The notes beneath the pieces are model-generated. The model did no database searches. It was not told the origin of the DNA and saw only the letters and a list, made by a program, of their open reading frames with translations. From assembly GCA_964389305.1 (NCBI GenBank), contig CAYMEK010000007.1:1-64000 (forward strand): DNA of 64,000 nucleotides, given 5' to 3'. Within the stretch, counting starts at the first letter, position 1, and every line of letters starts with the position of its first letter. Source of the stretch: CAYMEK01 sp964389305. Lineage in GTDB: Bacteria > Spirochaetota > Spirochaetia > SZUA-6 > DRHE01. Below, in pieces: positions 25,837-34,136 of this stretch. The translations under genes were made by a program, and so were the position numbers.

Positions 25837-26628
25837 GTGGACACAACATCTTCACTGAAGTTACATGAGAGGGCGGTCGCAGGATTGACTTCAGAAGATA
25901 TCGACGACATTCGAGGCATATTCCTTCTGCCGGTGATCGAGGAGCTGTTCGATCCCGTCTCCGACATCGTTTTCTTTGTAAAGGACCGGAAGGCCAGATA
26001 CATCGCCGTAAACAGGACCCTAGTCCAACGCTGCTCTCGCAATTCGAAATCCGAGCTCCTTGGGAAGACTACTTTGGAGGTTTTTCCCGCTCCAATGGCT
26101 GAAACCTACCACGAGCAGGATAAACGCGTGCTGAAAAACGGTACTGAAGTACTGGATCGGCTCGAGCTCCATCTCTACATCAAAGGGAAACCCGGATGGT
26201 GTATCACCACGAAGCAGCCGCTGCGCAGCAGCAGCGGGAATATTATCGGCCTGGTTGGGATCTCGAAGGACATTCACGTGCAAGACGTGCGCGAAGAAGA
26301 TTTCAGAGAGCTGGCCAGAGCGGTGGAATACATCCAGACGCACTACGACAGGCACTTGAATATTCAATCCCTCGCCCGGATGTGCGGGCTGTCCGTCTAC
26401 CAGTTGGAGCAGCGGATGAAACGGCTGTTCGGTCTGACGGCCGGCCAATTCATCATCAAGACGCGAATCCAGGTAGCGTGCGATGTTTTACGTTCTACCG
26501 ACGCCTCGATCGTTAAAGTCGCCCTGGACACCGGTTTTTCCGATCAAAGCGCCTTTACGCGCCAATTCAAGGTCACCACCGGTATGACGCCCACCCAGTA
26601 CAGAGAAGAGCAACTCAGAGAGGGGTAG
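25837..26628 (+). CDS. PAS-domain AraC-family transcriptional regulator
   Basis: A 263-residue regulator with a PAS domain (about 35-145; DIVFFVKDRKARYIAVN, then LRSSSGNIIGLVGISKDI) and a C-terminal AraC double helix-turn-helix (about 163-260; LNIQSLARMCGLSVYQLEQRMKRLFG in parts, and VALDTGFSDQSAFTRQFK, the typical second helix pair). The start is the GTG at 25837. The PAS domain probably senses a small ligand or redox state. Being divergent from the dehydrogenase/AOR/racemase operon, it most likely activates that operon; the ligand could be hydroxyproline or a pathway intermediate. Confidence 0.87.
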   Translation: MDTTSSLKLHERAVAGLTSEDIDDIRGIFLLPVIEELFDPVSDIVFFVKDRKARYIAVNRTLVQRCSRNSKSELLGKTTLEVFPAPMAETYHEQDKRVLKNGTEVLDRLELHLYIKGKPGWCITTKQPLRSSSGNIIGLVGISKDIHVQDVREEDFRELARAVEYIQTHYDRHLNIQSLARMCGLSVYQLEQRMKRLFGLTAGQFIIKTRIQVACDVLRSTDASIVKVALDTGFSDQSAFTRQFKVTTGMTPTQYREEQLREG

Positions 26629-26707
26629 AGGCTCGTACGACCACCGATCCCTGGCCGGACCGTAAGTATCTGGGCGGCCTCCAGGCCCCGTCCTTTTATT
26701 CCTGGCG

Positions 26708-27637
26708 TCATTTTTCCGCCAGGGTGTCGATGATGTTGCGCACCGCCGCCACGGTGGCCCGCTCCACACTCTCCTCGGTGTAAGCTCCGATATGGGGCGT
26801 AGCAATAACCCGCTCGTGCCTGGCCAGGCTGTACTCCTCCGGCGGCTCTTTCTCCCACACGTCCGTGGCCACGCCGGCCAGGCGTCCCTCCTCCAGGGCC
26901 GCCAGCACCGCCCGGTCGTCGATCAGGCTGCCCCGGGCCGTATTAATCAACAGGACGCCGCTCTTCATTCGCGAAAGCACCTCCTCGGTGATGATCGCCG
27001 AGCCGTCGGGGCTGGCCGGTCGGTGCAGGCTGATCACGTCGGCCTCCCCGATTACCTCTTCCAAGGGGGCCCAGCGGAAGCGGTTGGATGGGGCGAAATC
27101 TTTATCCGGATTTCTACGGTAGGCCAGGACGTTCATGCCGATTCCGAGGGCTCGCTTCGCCGTCTCCTCTCCTATCCGGCCGCACCCGATCAAGCCCAGC
27201 GTACGACCCTCCAGCTCGAAGCCCCGCCACCGTTCCCAGGCCTGTTCCTTGAGCCGGCGGTCGTGGAGGGCGATCGCCCTGGCCAAAGCGTACATCAGGG
27301 CGATGGTAAGCTCGGCCACACCCTTGGCGTTTGCTCCTTCGGCGGCGCAGACCGCAATTCCCCTGGCCCGGGCGGCCTGCAGATCGATGTTGTCGACGCC
27401 GCTGCCGTTCCTGGAGATCACCTTCAGGATGTCGGCTGCTTCCAAGGCTTTGGCGCTGACCTTCTCGACACCCGCCAGGTAACCGATACAGCCGGGCAGC
27501 AGCCCGACCAGCTCCTTTTCGGTAGGCTGGCGCCCGGGCGTGCAGAAGACCACCTCGTAGCCCGCCTGGCGCAGAAGATCCAGGGAGGGATGACCGCTTC
27601 TGGTCAGCGATCTTGGTGTTACGAGAACCTTGACCAT
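26708..27637 (-). CDS. D-2-hydroxyacid dehydrogenase (phosphoglycerate-dehydrogenase-like)
   Basis: A 309-residue NAD-dependent dehydrogenase. The nucleotide motif is LGLIGCGRIGEE near 147-158. The catalytic Arg lies in LINTARGSLID near 233, the Glu in TDVWEKEPPEE and the His in ATPHIGAYTEE near 282. It lacks the ACT domain of long SerA enzymes, so it may act on 3-phosphoglycerate or another 2-hydroxyacid. An AAAGGAG ribosome-binding site precedes the ATG. It converges with the AraC-family gene (79-bp gap) and is divergent from the HAD phosphatase gene. Confidence 0.88.
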   Translation of the reverse strand: MVKVLVTPRSLTRSGHPSLDLLRQAGYEVVFCTPGRQPTEKELVGLLPGCIGYLAGVEKVSAKALEAADILKVISRNGSGVDNIDLQAARARGIAVCAAEGANAKGVAELTIALMYALARAIALHDRRLKEQAWERWRGFELEGRTLGLIGCGRIGEETAKRALGIGMNVLAYRRNPDKDFAPSNRFRWAPLEEVIGEADVISLHRPASPDGSAIITEEVLSRMKSGVLLINTARGSLIDDRAVLAALEEGRLAGVATDVWEKEPPEEYSLARHERVIATPHIGAYTEESVERATVAAVRNIIDTLAEK

Positions 27638-27929
27638 ACCCGACTCCTTTCGTTCGTGCCCTGCTGACGCTCCCCGCCCTGCGAGAGATCGCGACGTTAA
27701 CGATCAAGGACCGGGGAAGCTTCCAGTTCATCTTAAAAAAGATTTTCCCGTTGTCAATAGATCACGGTGCGTGCGTAGGGCCTCTAACCTATACGGCCTA
27801 TTGACCTTTTATTGATAAAGCTATTAGCTTTTTTAAAAGTCAAGGTAAATGCATTCGCAGGGATTTGCTCGCGCCAGGGAGCCATTTCTTCACTTCGCGT
27901 CTTGAAACCCGGCGGATCGTGATCACCCT
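27638..27929. promoter_or_regulatory. Divergent AT-rich intergenic region with nested dyad
   Basis: This 292-bp gap is notably AT-rich compared with its neighbours. At 27817-27831 lies AAAGCTA-T-TAGCTTT, a perfect 7-bp dyad. It sits inside a wider imperfect inverted repeat from TTGACCTTTT (27801) to AAAAGTCAA (27843). TTGATA (27812) with TAAAAG 16 nt downstream is a weak plus-strand promoter, and minus-strand TTGACT (27843-27838) a possible -35. An operator between divergent promoters is the likely reading; no regulator is identified. Confidence 0.4.
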
Positions 27930-29138
27930 ATGTTGAAGCGGATCGAGACGCTCAAAGCTTTTTACTCCTCGATGCAGGAAAGCAAAGCGATACGCGCCGC
28001 TTTAGCCGCCCAGGTCCTGGCCGGAAGCCCTCCGGAGGCGGCGGGCATCGGCAAGCTGCGCTCTCTGCTCGCCGCTCTGAACGATATACCGAAGGACAAC
28101 GGCTGCTCCATGCTGCGGGCCGGCGAAAAGATGCTGGCGCTGAAGCTGGACTACGAGATCGGCGAGCTGGAGAAGGACCTGCTGTTTCTCGAGAAGGGGG
28201 AGCAGGCCTTGCTCGCCTGCTTCGAGCGGTTGCACCCGGGCTTTTCCGAGCAGCTTCGCGCAGGGAGGGATTTTTTCGGGACCCAGGGGCGAGGCCGCCG
28301 TTTCCGAAACTTCATCAGCGACCGCGACGGGACCGTCAATAACTACTGCGGCCGCTATCTCTCTTCGATCCAGTCGGTCTACAACGCTGTATTCCTGTCC
28401 CATCTCGCCCTGGGGGCGGCCGTCAATTCGGTCATCCTCACTTCGGCGCCGCTGGCCGATGGGGGCCTGTTGGATATCAGTGTGGCAGCGGATGGTCTGT
28501 TCGTCTATGCCGGCTCCAAGGGCCGGGAGTACCGGGACAGAACAGGTCGGATAGGCCGTTTCCCCATTGACGGGCCGAAGCAGGCCAAACTGGACGAGTT
28601 GAACCGCCGGCTCGGCGAGTTGCTGCAGGAACCGGACTACGAGCCGTTCGCCCTGATCGGCTCCGGCCTCCAGCACAAGTTCGGACAGACTACCGTAGCC
28701 CGTCAGGACATCTACGGCTCCATCCCCGAAGCCGAGTCCCGGGATTTCATGCAGACGGTATCCGGGCTGATTCGGGAAATCGACCCGGAAGGGCTATATT
28801 TCAAAATAGAGGATACGGGAAAGGATATCGAGATCATCCTGACCGTCGAGGGAGAAGGTGGATTGAAGGACTTCGATAAGGGAGACGGCGTTTCCTTCCT
28901 GGACCATGAGCTCGATCTCGGTCTGAACCAGGGTCCGAACCTTATCTGCGGAGACACCTCTTCTGACCTGCCGATGGTCAGGGCGGCTGCGGTCGCGCCG
29001 GAAACCTGGACGGTATTCGTAACCCGCGACGAAGGGCTGCGCCGATCGGTGCGGTCCCTCTGCCCGCACTCGCTGTTCGTGAGCGAGCCGGATATCCTGG
29101 TAGCCCTGCTGGACGATCTGGGAAAGGAGGGGCGATGA
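27930..29138 (+). CDS. HAD-superfamily phosphatase (trehalose-6-phosphate phosphatase-like)
   Basis: A 402-residue protein with HAD motifs: SDRDGT near 130-135 as motif I, VILTSAP near 170 as motif II, and GDTSSDLPM near 343 as motif IV. The last matches Cof/trehalose- or sucrose-phosphatase-type HADs. The first 120 residues are helical and unassigned. The second position of motif I is Arg (DRDGT) instead of the Asp/variable residue in DxDGT, so the first Asp is kept but the acid/base Asp is retained only as DGT's Asp. It overlaps the phosphorylase-mutase fusion gene by 4 nt, so a sugar-phosphate substrate such as trehalose-6-phosphate or a glucosyl-phosphate is likely. No trehalose-6-phosphate synthase is in the window. 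Confidence 0.7.
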   Translation: MLKRIETLKAFYSSMQESKAIRAALAAQVLAGSPPEAAGIGKLRSLLAALNDIPKDNGCSMLRAGEKMLALKLDYEIGELEKDLLFLEKGEQALLACFERLHPGFSEQLRAGRDFFGTQGRGRRFRNFISDRDGTVNNYCGRYLSSIQSVYNAVFLSHLALGAAVNSVILTSAPLADGGLLDISVAADGLFVYAGSKGREYRDRTGRIGRFPIDGPKQAKLDELNRRLGELLQEPDYEPFALIGSGLQHKFGQTTVARQDIYGSIPEAESRDFMQTVSGLIREIDPEGLYFKIEDTGKDIEIILTVEGEGGLKDFDKGDGVSFLDHELDLGLNQGPNLICGDTSSDLPMVRAAAVAPETWTVFVTRDEGLRRSVRSLCPHSLFVSEPDILVALLDDLGKEGR

Positions 29139-32100
29139 GCAACACAAGATTCTGCTGCGAGGGGGCGATCTTCGACCTGGATGGGGTCATCACCCAGACG
29201 GCCAAGGTCCATTTCAAGGCCTGGAAGCAGACCTTCGACGAGTACCTTGCCGGCCGCAAAAAGAAAAAAAAGGAACAGCAGCGGGCCTTCGACTACGAGC
29301 GGGACTACATCCCTTTCGTGGACGGCAAGCCGCGCTATCAGGGCGTCAAGTCCTTTCTCGAATCCCGGGACATCTTTATACCGTTCGGAGAGCCGGCGGA
29401 TCCGGCGGACAAGGAGACGGTGTGCGGGATCGGAAATCAAAAGAACCAGCTCTTCCGGGAGCTGGTCGCCTCCGACGGGGTGGAGATCTACGACTCCACG
29501 ATCTCGTTCATCAAGCAGCTCAAAGAGTCAAAGATAAAAGTCGGAGTGGCCTCATCGAGCATGAACTGCCGCTTCATCCTCGAAAAAACGGGACTGCTAG
29601 GCATGTTCGATGCGATTATCGGCGGTACCGCCTCCAGAGAGCTGGATCTGAAAGGCAAGCCGGCCCCGGACATCTTCCTGGTGACGGCGGACAATATGGG
29701 GGTGCACCCCAGCTCCTGCCTGCTGGTTGAGGATGCGGTCTCGGGGGTGGAGGCCGGGCGGCGCGGCAACTTCGCCCTGGTCGTAGGCCTGGCCCGCTCG
29801 GAAGACGGACAGGCCCTGAAAGCTTACGGCGCCGACATTGTGGTCCGCGACCTGAAGGAACTCGCCTTCCGGGACTTCGAGCGCTGGTTCGAAAAGGGAT
29901 TGGAGCAGGATAGCTGGATCCTGAGCTACCACGGCTTCGAGCCCCAGCAGGAGCGTCTGCGCGAGTCCCTGACTACGGTCGGCAACGGCTACTTCGCCAC
30001 CCGGGGCTGCATAGAGATGAATCGCGCCGACGAGGTGGTCCACTATCCAGGGACCTACATCGCCGGGGTGTACAACAAGCTGCCCAGCGTGGTCTATCGC
30101 AAGACAATCGAGAACAACGACCTGGTCAATTGCCCCAACTGGCTGCTCATCGAGGTCAAGATCAACAACGGCAAGTTTCGCAGTCCTCTGGACATGGAAA
30201 TCTTGAGCTACGAGCATACACTGAACATGCACCAAGCCGTGGTGAGCCGGCGCCTGACCTTCAAAGACAAGAAGGGAAGGATTACCACCATTGAGAGTAG
30301 CCGGTTCGCCAGCATGGCCGACGCGCATTTCTGCGCCCTGCGCTTCACGGTCCGGCCCGAGAACTGGAGCGGGAAAATCACTCTGCGTTCCGCGCTGGAC
30401 GGCACGGTGATCAACTACGGGGTCCCCCGCTACCGAGAGCTCAACTCCAGGCATCTGACTCCCATTTCCGTGGGCGAGCGGGAAGGGTGCATCTTTCTGC
30501 AGGTGCAGACCGTCACCTCCAAGGTCAGGATCTACATGCAGGCCCGCCACAGCCTGCTCGTCGACGGGGAGAAGCTGAGCCGGTCGCGGGAGATCGTTCA
30601 CGACGTGGGTCTGGTCTACGAGCAATTTACTTTCCAGGCCGAAGAGGGCAGGAGCTACACACTGGAGAAGATCGTCAGCCTGTTCACGGCCAGGGACCGC
30701 GATATCCTCGATCCGCAGGCGGCCTCGCAGGACTCCCTGAGCCGGGCCGGCTCCTTTGCCGACCTGCTGGAGTCGCACAAACGGGCCTGGCGGGCCCTGT
30801 GGGACAAAGCCGATTTTCGCATCCAGGGCGACCGCTTCGCCCAGCAGATGCTGCGGCTGCACATCTATCATCTGCTCTGCACGGCCAGCCCCCACAACCG
30901 CCATATCGATGCCGGGATGCCGGCCCGGGGGCTGCACGGGGAAGCGTACCGGGGGCACATCTTCTGGGACGAGCTGTTCATCTATCCCTTTTACAATCTC
31001 CACTTTCCCGAGATCTCCCGGGCCCTGCTCCTGTACCGCTACCGCCGCCTGGAGGGCGCCCGGGAGTACGCCCACCAGAACGGCTTTCGAGGCTCCATGT
31101 ATCCCTGGCAGACCGCGGACAACGGGCAGGAGGAAACCCAAGTCATCCACTTCAACCCCGTTTCGGGCAAATGGGACCCGGACCTGAGCAGCCGCCAGCG
31201 TCATGTCTCCATCGCCGTGGCCTACACTGTGTGGGAATACTTCTACTGCACCGGCGACCTGGAGTTTCTCAATGAGTACGGGGCGGAAATCCTGGTGCAG
31301 ACCACCCGCTTCTGGGCCAGCATCGCCGAGTACGACGAGGCCGACGGGCGTTACCACATACGCGGGGTAATGGGGCCCGATGAGTTCCATGAGAAGCACC
31401 CAGATGCCGACGAAGGCGGCCTGGCCGACAATGCCTATACCAACATCCTGGCCAGCTGGCTGATGCACAAGACCATCGAGACCCTCGAGTACCTGCCCAA
31501 GCAGGACATGAAAATCCTGGTGGAGAAAACCGGCTTCAAACCGGAGGAGAAGGAGCGCTGGAATGATATCGTGAGCAAGATGAACGTGGTCATCTCTAAG
31601 GAGGGGTTCATCAGCCAGTTCGACGGCTTCCTCGAGCTCAAGGAGCTGGACTGGGAAGCCTACAGGAACAAGTACGGGAACATCGGCCGCCTGGACCGCA
31701 TCCTCAAGTCCGAGGGAGACTCTCCGGACCGTTACCAGCTCTCCAAGCAGGCCGATGTCTTGATGAGCTACTACCTGCTGTCCCCGGGACAGGTCAAGCA
31801 CATTCTGGAGCTGATGGGCTACCGGATCGGGAACGAGCTGGAACTGATGCGCAAGAACTACGATTACTACTGCCGGCGGACGAGTCACGGCTCCACCTTG
31901 AGCTTCATCGTTCACTCGGGGATTCTCAAATACCTCGAAGGTCACAAGAACGACATGTGGCAGTGGTTCCTTACCGCTTTGAGGAGCGACGTCGAGGACA
32001 TCCAGGGCGGCACCACTCAGGAGGGCATCCACACCGGGGTGATGGGAGGCACGATCGACGTGGTAATGAAGGCCTTCGCCGGGATCAGCCTGTTCAAGGA

Positions 32101-32320
32101 CGCGGTCCAGATCGCACCCGAGCTGCCCGCCCACTGGCGGAGGCTGGCCTTCAAGATCGTGCACCGCCGGAACTGGTTCCACCTGGACATCACTCCGGGG
32201 CGGCTGGAAGTCAGGAAGCTCGCCGATAGTAAGAAAAACCCGGTGGATATTCTGGTCGCGGGCAAGCGCTACCCGTTGAAGGAAAAGGAATCCATAGAGA
32301 TTCCGCTGGCGGCGGAGTAG
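29135..32320 (+). CDS. Beta-phosphoglucomutase / GH65 disaccharide phosphorylase fusion
   Basis: A 1061-residue fusion. Residues 1-245 are a beta-phosphoglucomutase-type HAD domain: Asp14 and Asp16 in FDLDGVITQTA, VASSS near 150, LVEDAVSGVEAG near 195. Residues about 265-1050 are a GH65 phosphorylase: WDELFIYPFY near 615, catalytic Glu in GPDEFHEKHP near 750, and the phosphate-binding SHGSTLS near 917. GH65 enzymes phosphorolyse trehalose, kojibiose, nigerose or maltose to beta-glucose-1-phosphate, which the mutase half converts to glucose-6-phosphate. Trehalose is favoured by treYZ nearby, but the linkage cannot be read. An A5GA8 tract at 29258-29271 encodes a Lys run in a HAD cap loop. Confidence 0.9.
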   Translation: MSNTRFCCEGAIFDLDGVITQTAKVHFKAWKQTFDEYLAGRKKKKKEQQRAFDYERDYIPFVDGKPRYQGVKSFLESRDIFIPFGEPADPADKETVCGIGNQKNQLFRELVASDGVEIYDSTISFIKQLKESKIKVGVASSSMNCRFILEKTGLLGMFDAIIGGTASRELDLKGKPAPDIFLVTADNMGVHPSSCLLVEDAVSGVEAGRRGNFALVVGLARSEDGQALKAYGADIVVRDLKELAFRDFERWFEKGLEQDSWILSYHGFEPQQERLRESLTTVGNGYFATRGCIEMNRADEVVHYPGTYIAGVYNKLPSVVYRKTIENNDLVNCPNWLLIEVKINNGKFRSPLDMEILSYEHTLNMHQAVVSRRLTFKDKKGRITTIESSRFASMADAHFCALRFTVRPENWSGKITLRSALDGTVINYGVPRYRELNSRHLTPISVGEREGCIFLQVQTVTSKVRIYMQARHSLLVDGEKLSRSREIVHDVGLVYEQFTFQAEEGRSYTLEKIVSLFTARDRDILDPQAASQDSLSRAGSFADLLESHKRAWRALWDKADFRIQGDRFAQQMLRLHIYHLLCTASPHNRHIDAGMPARGLHGEAYRGHIFWDELFIYPFYNLHFPEISRALLLYRYRRLEGAREYAHQNGFRGSMYPWQTADNGQEETQVIHFNPVSGKWDPDLSSRQRHVSIAVAYTVWEYFYCTGDLEFLNEYGAEILVQTTRFWASIAEYDEADGRYHIRGVMGPDEFHEKHPDADEGGLADNAYTNILASWLMHKTIETLEYLPKQDMKILVEKTGFKPEEKERWNDIVSKMNVVISKEGFISQFDGFLELKELDWEAYRNKYGNIGRLDRILKSEGDSPDRYQLSKQADVLMSYYLLSPGQVKHILELMGYRIGNELELMRKNYDYYCRRTSHGSTLSFIVHSGILKYLEGHKNDMWQWFLTALRSDVEDIQGGTTQEGIHTGVMGGTIDVVMKAFAGISLFKDAVQIAPELPAHWRRLAFKIVHRRNWFHLDITPGRLEVRKLADSKKNPVDILVAGKRYPLKEKESIEIPLAAE

Positions 32321-32332
32321 CCCGGGCGTAGC

Positions 32333-33349
32333 ATGAAGGAGCGGATCGAGAGAACGCGGTTGCTGATCCTTAAGGTCCTGCGGGAAGCCAGGCAGCCGCT
32401 GGGAAGCCAGCAGATTGCCGAGCAGCTCTCCAGCCGCGGCATGCAGATCAGCGAGCGTACCGTGCGCCTGCACATGCAGGCCCTGGACGGGCAGGGGTTC
32501 ACCGCGAACATGGGTGTACGGGGCAGGCAGATCACCGAGCAGGGACGCGCCGAGCTGGCCCGGGCCAGGGCTTTCGAGAAGGTGGGATTCCTCAACGCCC
32601 AGATCGACCAGATGACTTACCGGATGAGCTTCGACCCGGCCACCCTGGACGGCACCGTGGTGGTCAATGTCAGCCTGCTGAAAACCGAGGTCTTGCTCGA
32701 GCACTTTTCGTTGATGCTGCGGGTCTTTGAAGCCGGCTACTCGATGGGGCGCCTGCTTACCGTCTTCGAACCGGGAGAGCAGGTGGGCGAGATTCTTGTT
32801 CCACCCGGCTTTTTAGGCGTCGGCACCGTATGCTCGATCTCCCTGAACGGCGTGCTCCTGGCCTGCGGAATTCCGACCTTTTCCAGGTTCGGAGGCTTGC
32901 TGGAGATGAATAAGGGGAAACCGACCCGCTTCGTCGCCATTATCAACTACGACGGCACCACGCTCGATCCCCTGGAGATCTTCATCAAGAGCCGCATGAC
33001 CAAGTACAGCGAGGCCGTGGCGAGCGGAAACGGCCTGATCGGTGCGGGATTCCGCGAGCTGCCGGCGGCCAGCAGGGAGCGGGTGGTGGAGCTGGCCTCC
33101 CGGCTGGATAGCATCGGCCTGGGAGGATTCATGGAGATCGGCTGGCCCGGCCAACCTCTTCTGGAAATACCCATCGACGAAGGCCGGATCGGAGCGATCG
33201 TGATCGGGGGCTTGAACCCGGTAGCCATACTGGAAGAAAAAGGAATAGAGGTAGCCTCCCGGGCCCTTTCGGGACTGGTGGACTACCGGAGACTGTTCCC
33301 GTACACCGAGCTGGGACGCCGCCTCAAGAGGATCTCCACATCACGCTAA
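32333..33349 (+). CDS. DUF128 (NrpR-like) winged-helix transcriptional regulator
   Basis: A 338-residue protein with an N-terminal winged helix (about 1-70; QQIAEQLSSRGMQISERTVRLHMQALD in parts, then GRQITEQGRAELARA) and one DUF128/NrpR effector domain (about 80-330; PPGFLGVGTVCSISLNG, GAGFRELPAASRE, GGLNPVAILEE). In methanogens NrpR represses nitrogen-assimilation genes and releases DNA on binding 2-oxoglutarate; bacterial DUF128 regulators are poorly described. It starts 12 bp after the phosphorylase gene, so it is probably cotranscribed with it, yet it also sits directly upstream of the Nuo/GltB-like operon with its palindromic site. Its target is unknown. Confidence 0.85.
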   Translation: MKERIERTRLLILKVLREARQPLGSQQIAEQLSSRGMQISERTVRLHMQALDGQGFTANMGVRGRQITEQGRAELARARAFEKVGFLNAQIDQMTYRMSFDPATLDGTVVVNVSLLKTEVLLEHFSLMLRVFEAGYSMGRLLTVFEPGEQVGEILVPPGFLGVGTVCSISLNGVLLACGIPTFSRFGGLLEMNKGKPTRFVAIINYDGTTLDPLEIFIKSRMTKYSEAVASGNGLIGAGFRELPAASRERVVELASRLDSIGLGGFMEIGWPGQPLLEIPIDEGRIGAIVIGGLNPVAILEEKGIEVASRALSGLVDYRRLFPYTELGRRLKRISTSR

Positions 33350-33350
33350 C

Positions 33351-33398
33351 CGGCATAATTGCCGCTCTCAGTACCTAGGCCTCATACCTTAGAGCGGC
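33351..33398. other. Inverted repeats downstream of the DUF128 gene
   Basis: CGGCA-TAAT-TGCCG at 33351-33364 starts 1 bp after the DUF128 stop. It overlaps a long-loop hairpin formed by GCCGCTCT (33361-33368) and AGAGCGGC (33391-33398) with a 22-nt loop. There is no T-tract directly after it, so it is at best a poor terminator. The half-site CGGCAATA follows at 33399-33406 and recurs in the perfect palindrome at 33541. Confidence 0.5.
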
Positions 33399-33499
33399 CG
33401 GCAATACCGTGAACGGCGGCATTTTCAGATTTTTCCCGCAGCCGGACCTTTAAAGAAGGTATATTTTTACACAAAATCAATAAAAATCGGTTTTTTCTC

Positions 33500-33528
33500 T
33501 TGACGCTCAGGTGAAAGAATGCTAGGGT
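33500..33528 (+). promoter_or_regulatory. Sigma-70-type promoter of the Nuo/GltB-like operon
   Basis: TTGACG at 33500-33505 (5 of 6 consensus) is followed after 17 bp by TAGGGT at 33523-33528, preceded by TGC as an extended -10. The surrounding 100 bp are AT-rich in an otherwise GC-rich region. Transcription would begin near 33535, just ahead of the 16-bp palindrome. Confidence 0.6.
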
Positions 33529-33540
33529 ACTGCTTCAAAC

Positions 33541-33556
33541 CGGCAATATATTGCCG
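33541..33556. promoter_or_regulatory. Perfect 16-bp palindrome, probable operator
   Basis: CGGCAATATATTGCCG reads the same on both strands. It lies about 6-21 bp after the predicted transcription start and 17 bp before the NuoE-like ATG, a typical repressor position. The GGCAA/TTGCC arms recur singly or in altered spacing at 33351-33364 and 33399-33406, and CGGCAAT recurs upstream of the permease gene at 38413. The neighbouring DUF128 regulator is the obvious candidate binder, by inference. Confidence 0.65.
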
Positions 33557-33572
33557 TTATCAGAGGCAGGCA

Positions 33573-34115
33573 ATGGAAACGGAAATCATGACGAAGTTCG
33601 CGAAAAAAACGGGCGGCAACAACGGCCGTTCGTCCCTGGCGACGGCTTCAGGGCTGTCTACCCTTTCACCTGCAGGCGATAAACGCCCGGACCGGCGGCC
33701 GGCCGAGCTGATCGAGCGGATGCAGGACCTGCAGGAAGCCCACGGCTTCCTCCCGGAAACGCTGCTGCGCGATCTGGCCTGTGAACTGGAAGTGGCGCCG
33801 ATCGAAGTGTATCGGGTCGCCAGCTTCTACAGGGCCTTCTCCCTGAAACCGAAAGGCCGCCACCTGATCACCCTCTGCAACGGCACCGCCTGTCACGTTC
33901 GCGGCTCCTCGACTCTCCTGGAGACTCTGCGAACCCAGGTCGGAATCGGTCCGGGAGAAACGAGTGAGGATGGCCGCTTCACTGTGCAGACGGTCAACTG
34001 CCTGGGGGCCTGCGCCCTGGGGCCTATAGCGGTTATCGACGGACGATATCACCATCACGTGAATCCGGCCAAGCTTCGCGCTCTGATCCGGGAGCTCAGC
34101 GAGAACGGGGAATAG
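33573..34115 (+). CDS. NuoE/HydC-like [2Fe-2S] thioredoxin-fold subunit
   Basis: A 180-residue protein with the NuoE-type cluster ligands Cys102 and Cys107 (LCNGTACHVRG) and Cys143 and Cys147 (NCLGACALGP). It has the usual helical N-terminal part (RMQDLQEAHGFLPETLLRDLA). It feeds or accepts electrons at the NADH-oxidising FMN subunit encoded next. I chose the ATG at 33573, behind AGAGGCAGG; the ATG at 33588 is possible. The first 35 residues are basic and Ser/Gly-rich and look non-conserved. Confidence 0.88.
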   Translation: METEIMTKFAKKTGGNNGRSSLATASGLSTLSPAGDKRPDRRPAELIERMQDLQEAHGFLPETLLRDLACELEVAPIEVYRVASFYRAFSLKPKGRHLITLCNGTACHVRGSSTLLETLRTQVGIGPGETSEDGRFTVQTVNCLGACALGPIAVIDGRYHHHVNPAKLRALIRELSENGE

Positions 34116-34136
34116 AAAGTCTCTCGCGGGTATCCG

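Noticed and set aside
29597..32704. Minus-strand open frame of 1035 codons opposite the GH65 fusion gene
   Set aside because: It is a shadow of a GC-rich gene with strong third-position bias; it has no recognisable domain and runs across two real plus-strand genes.
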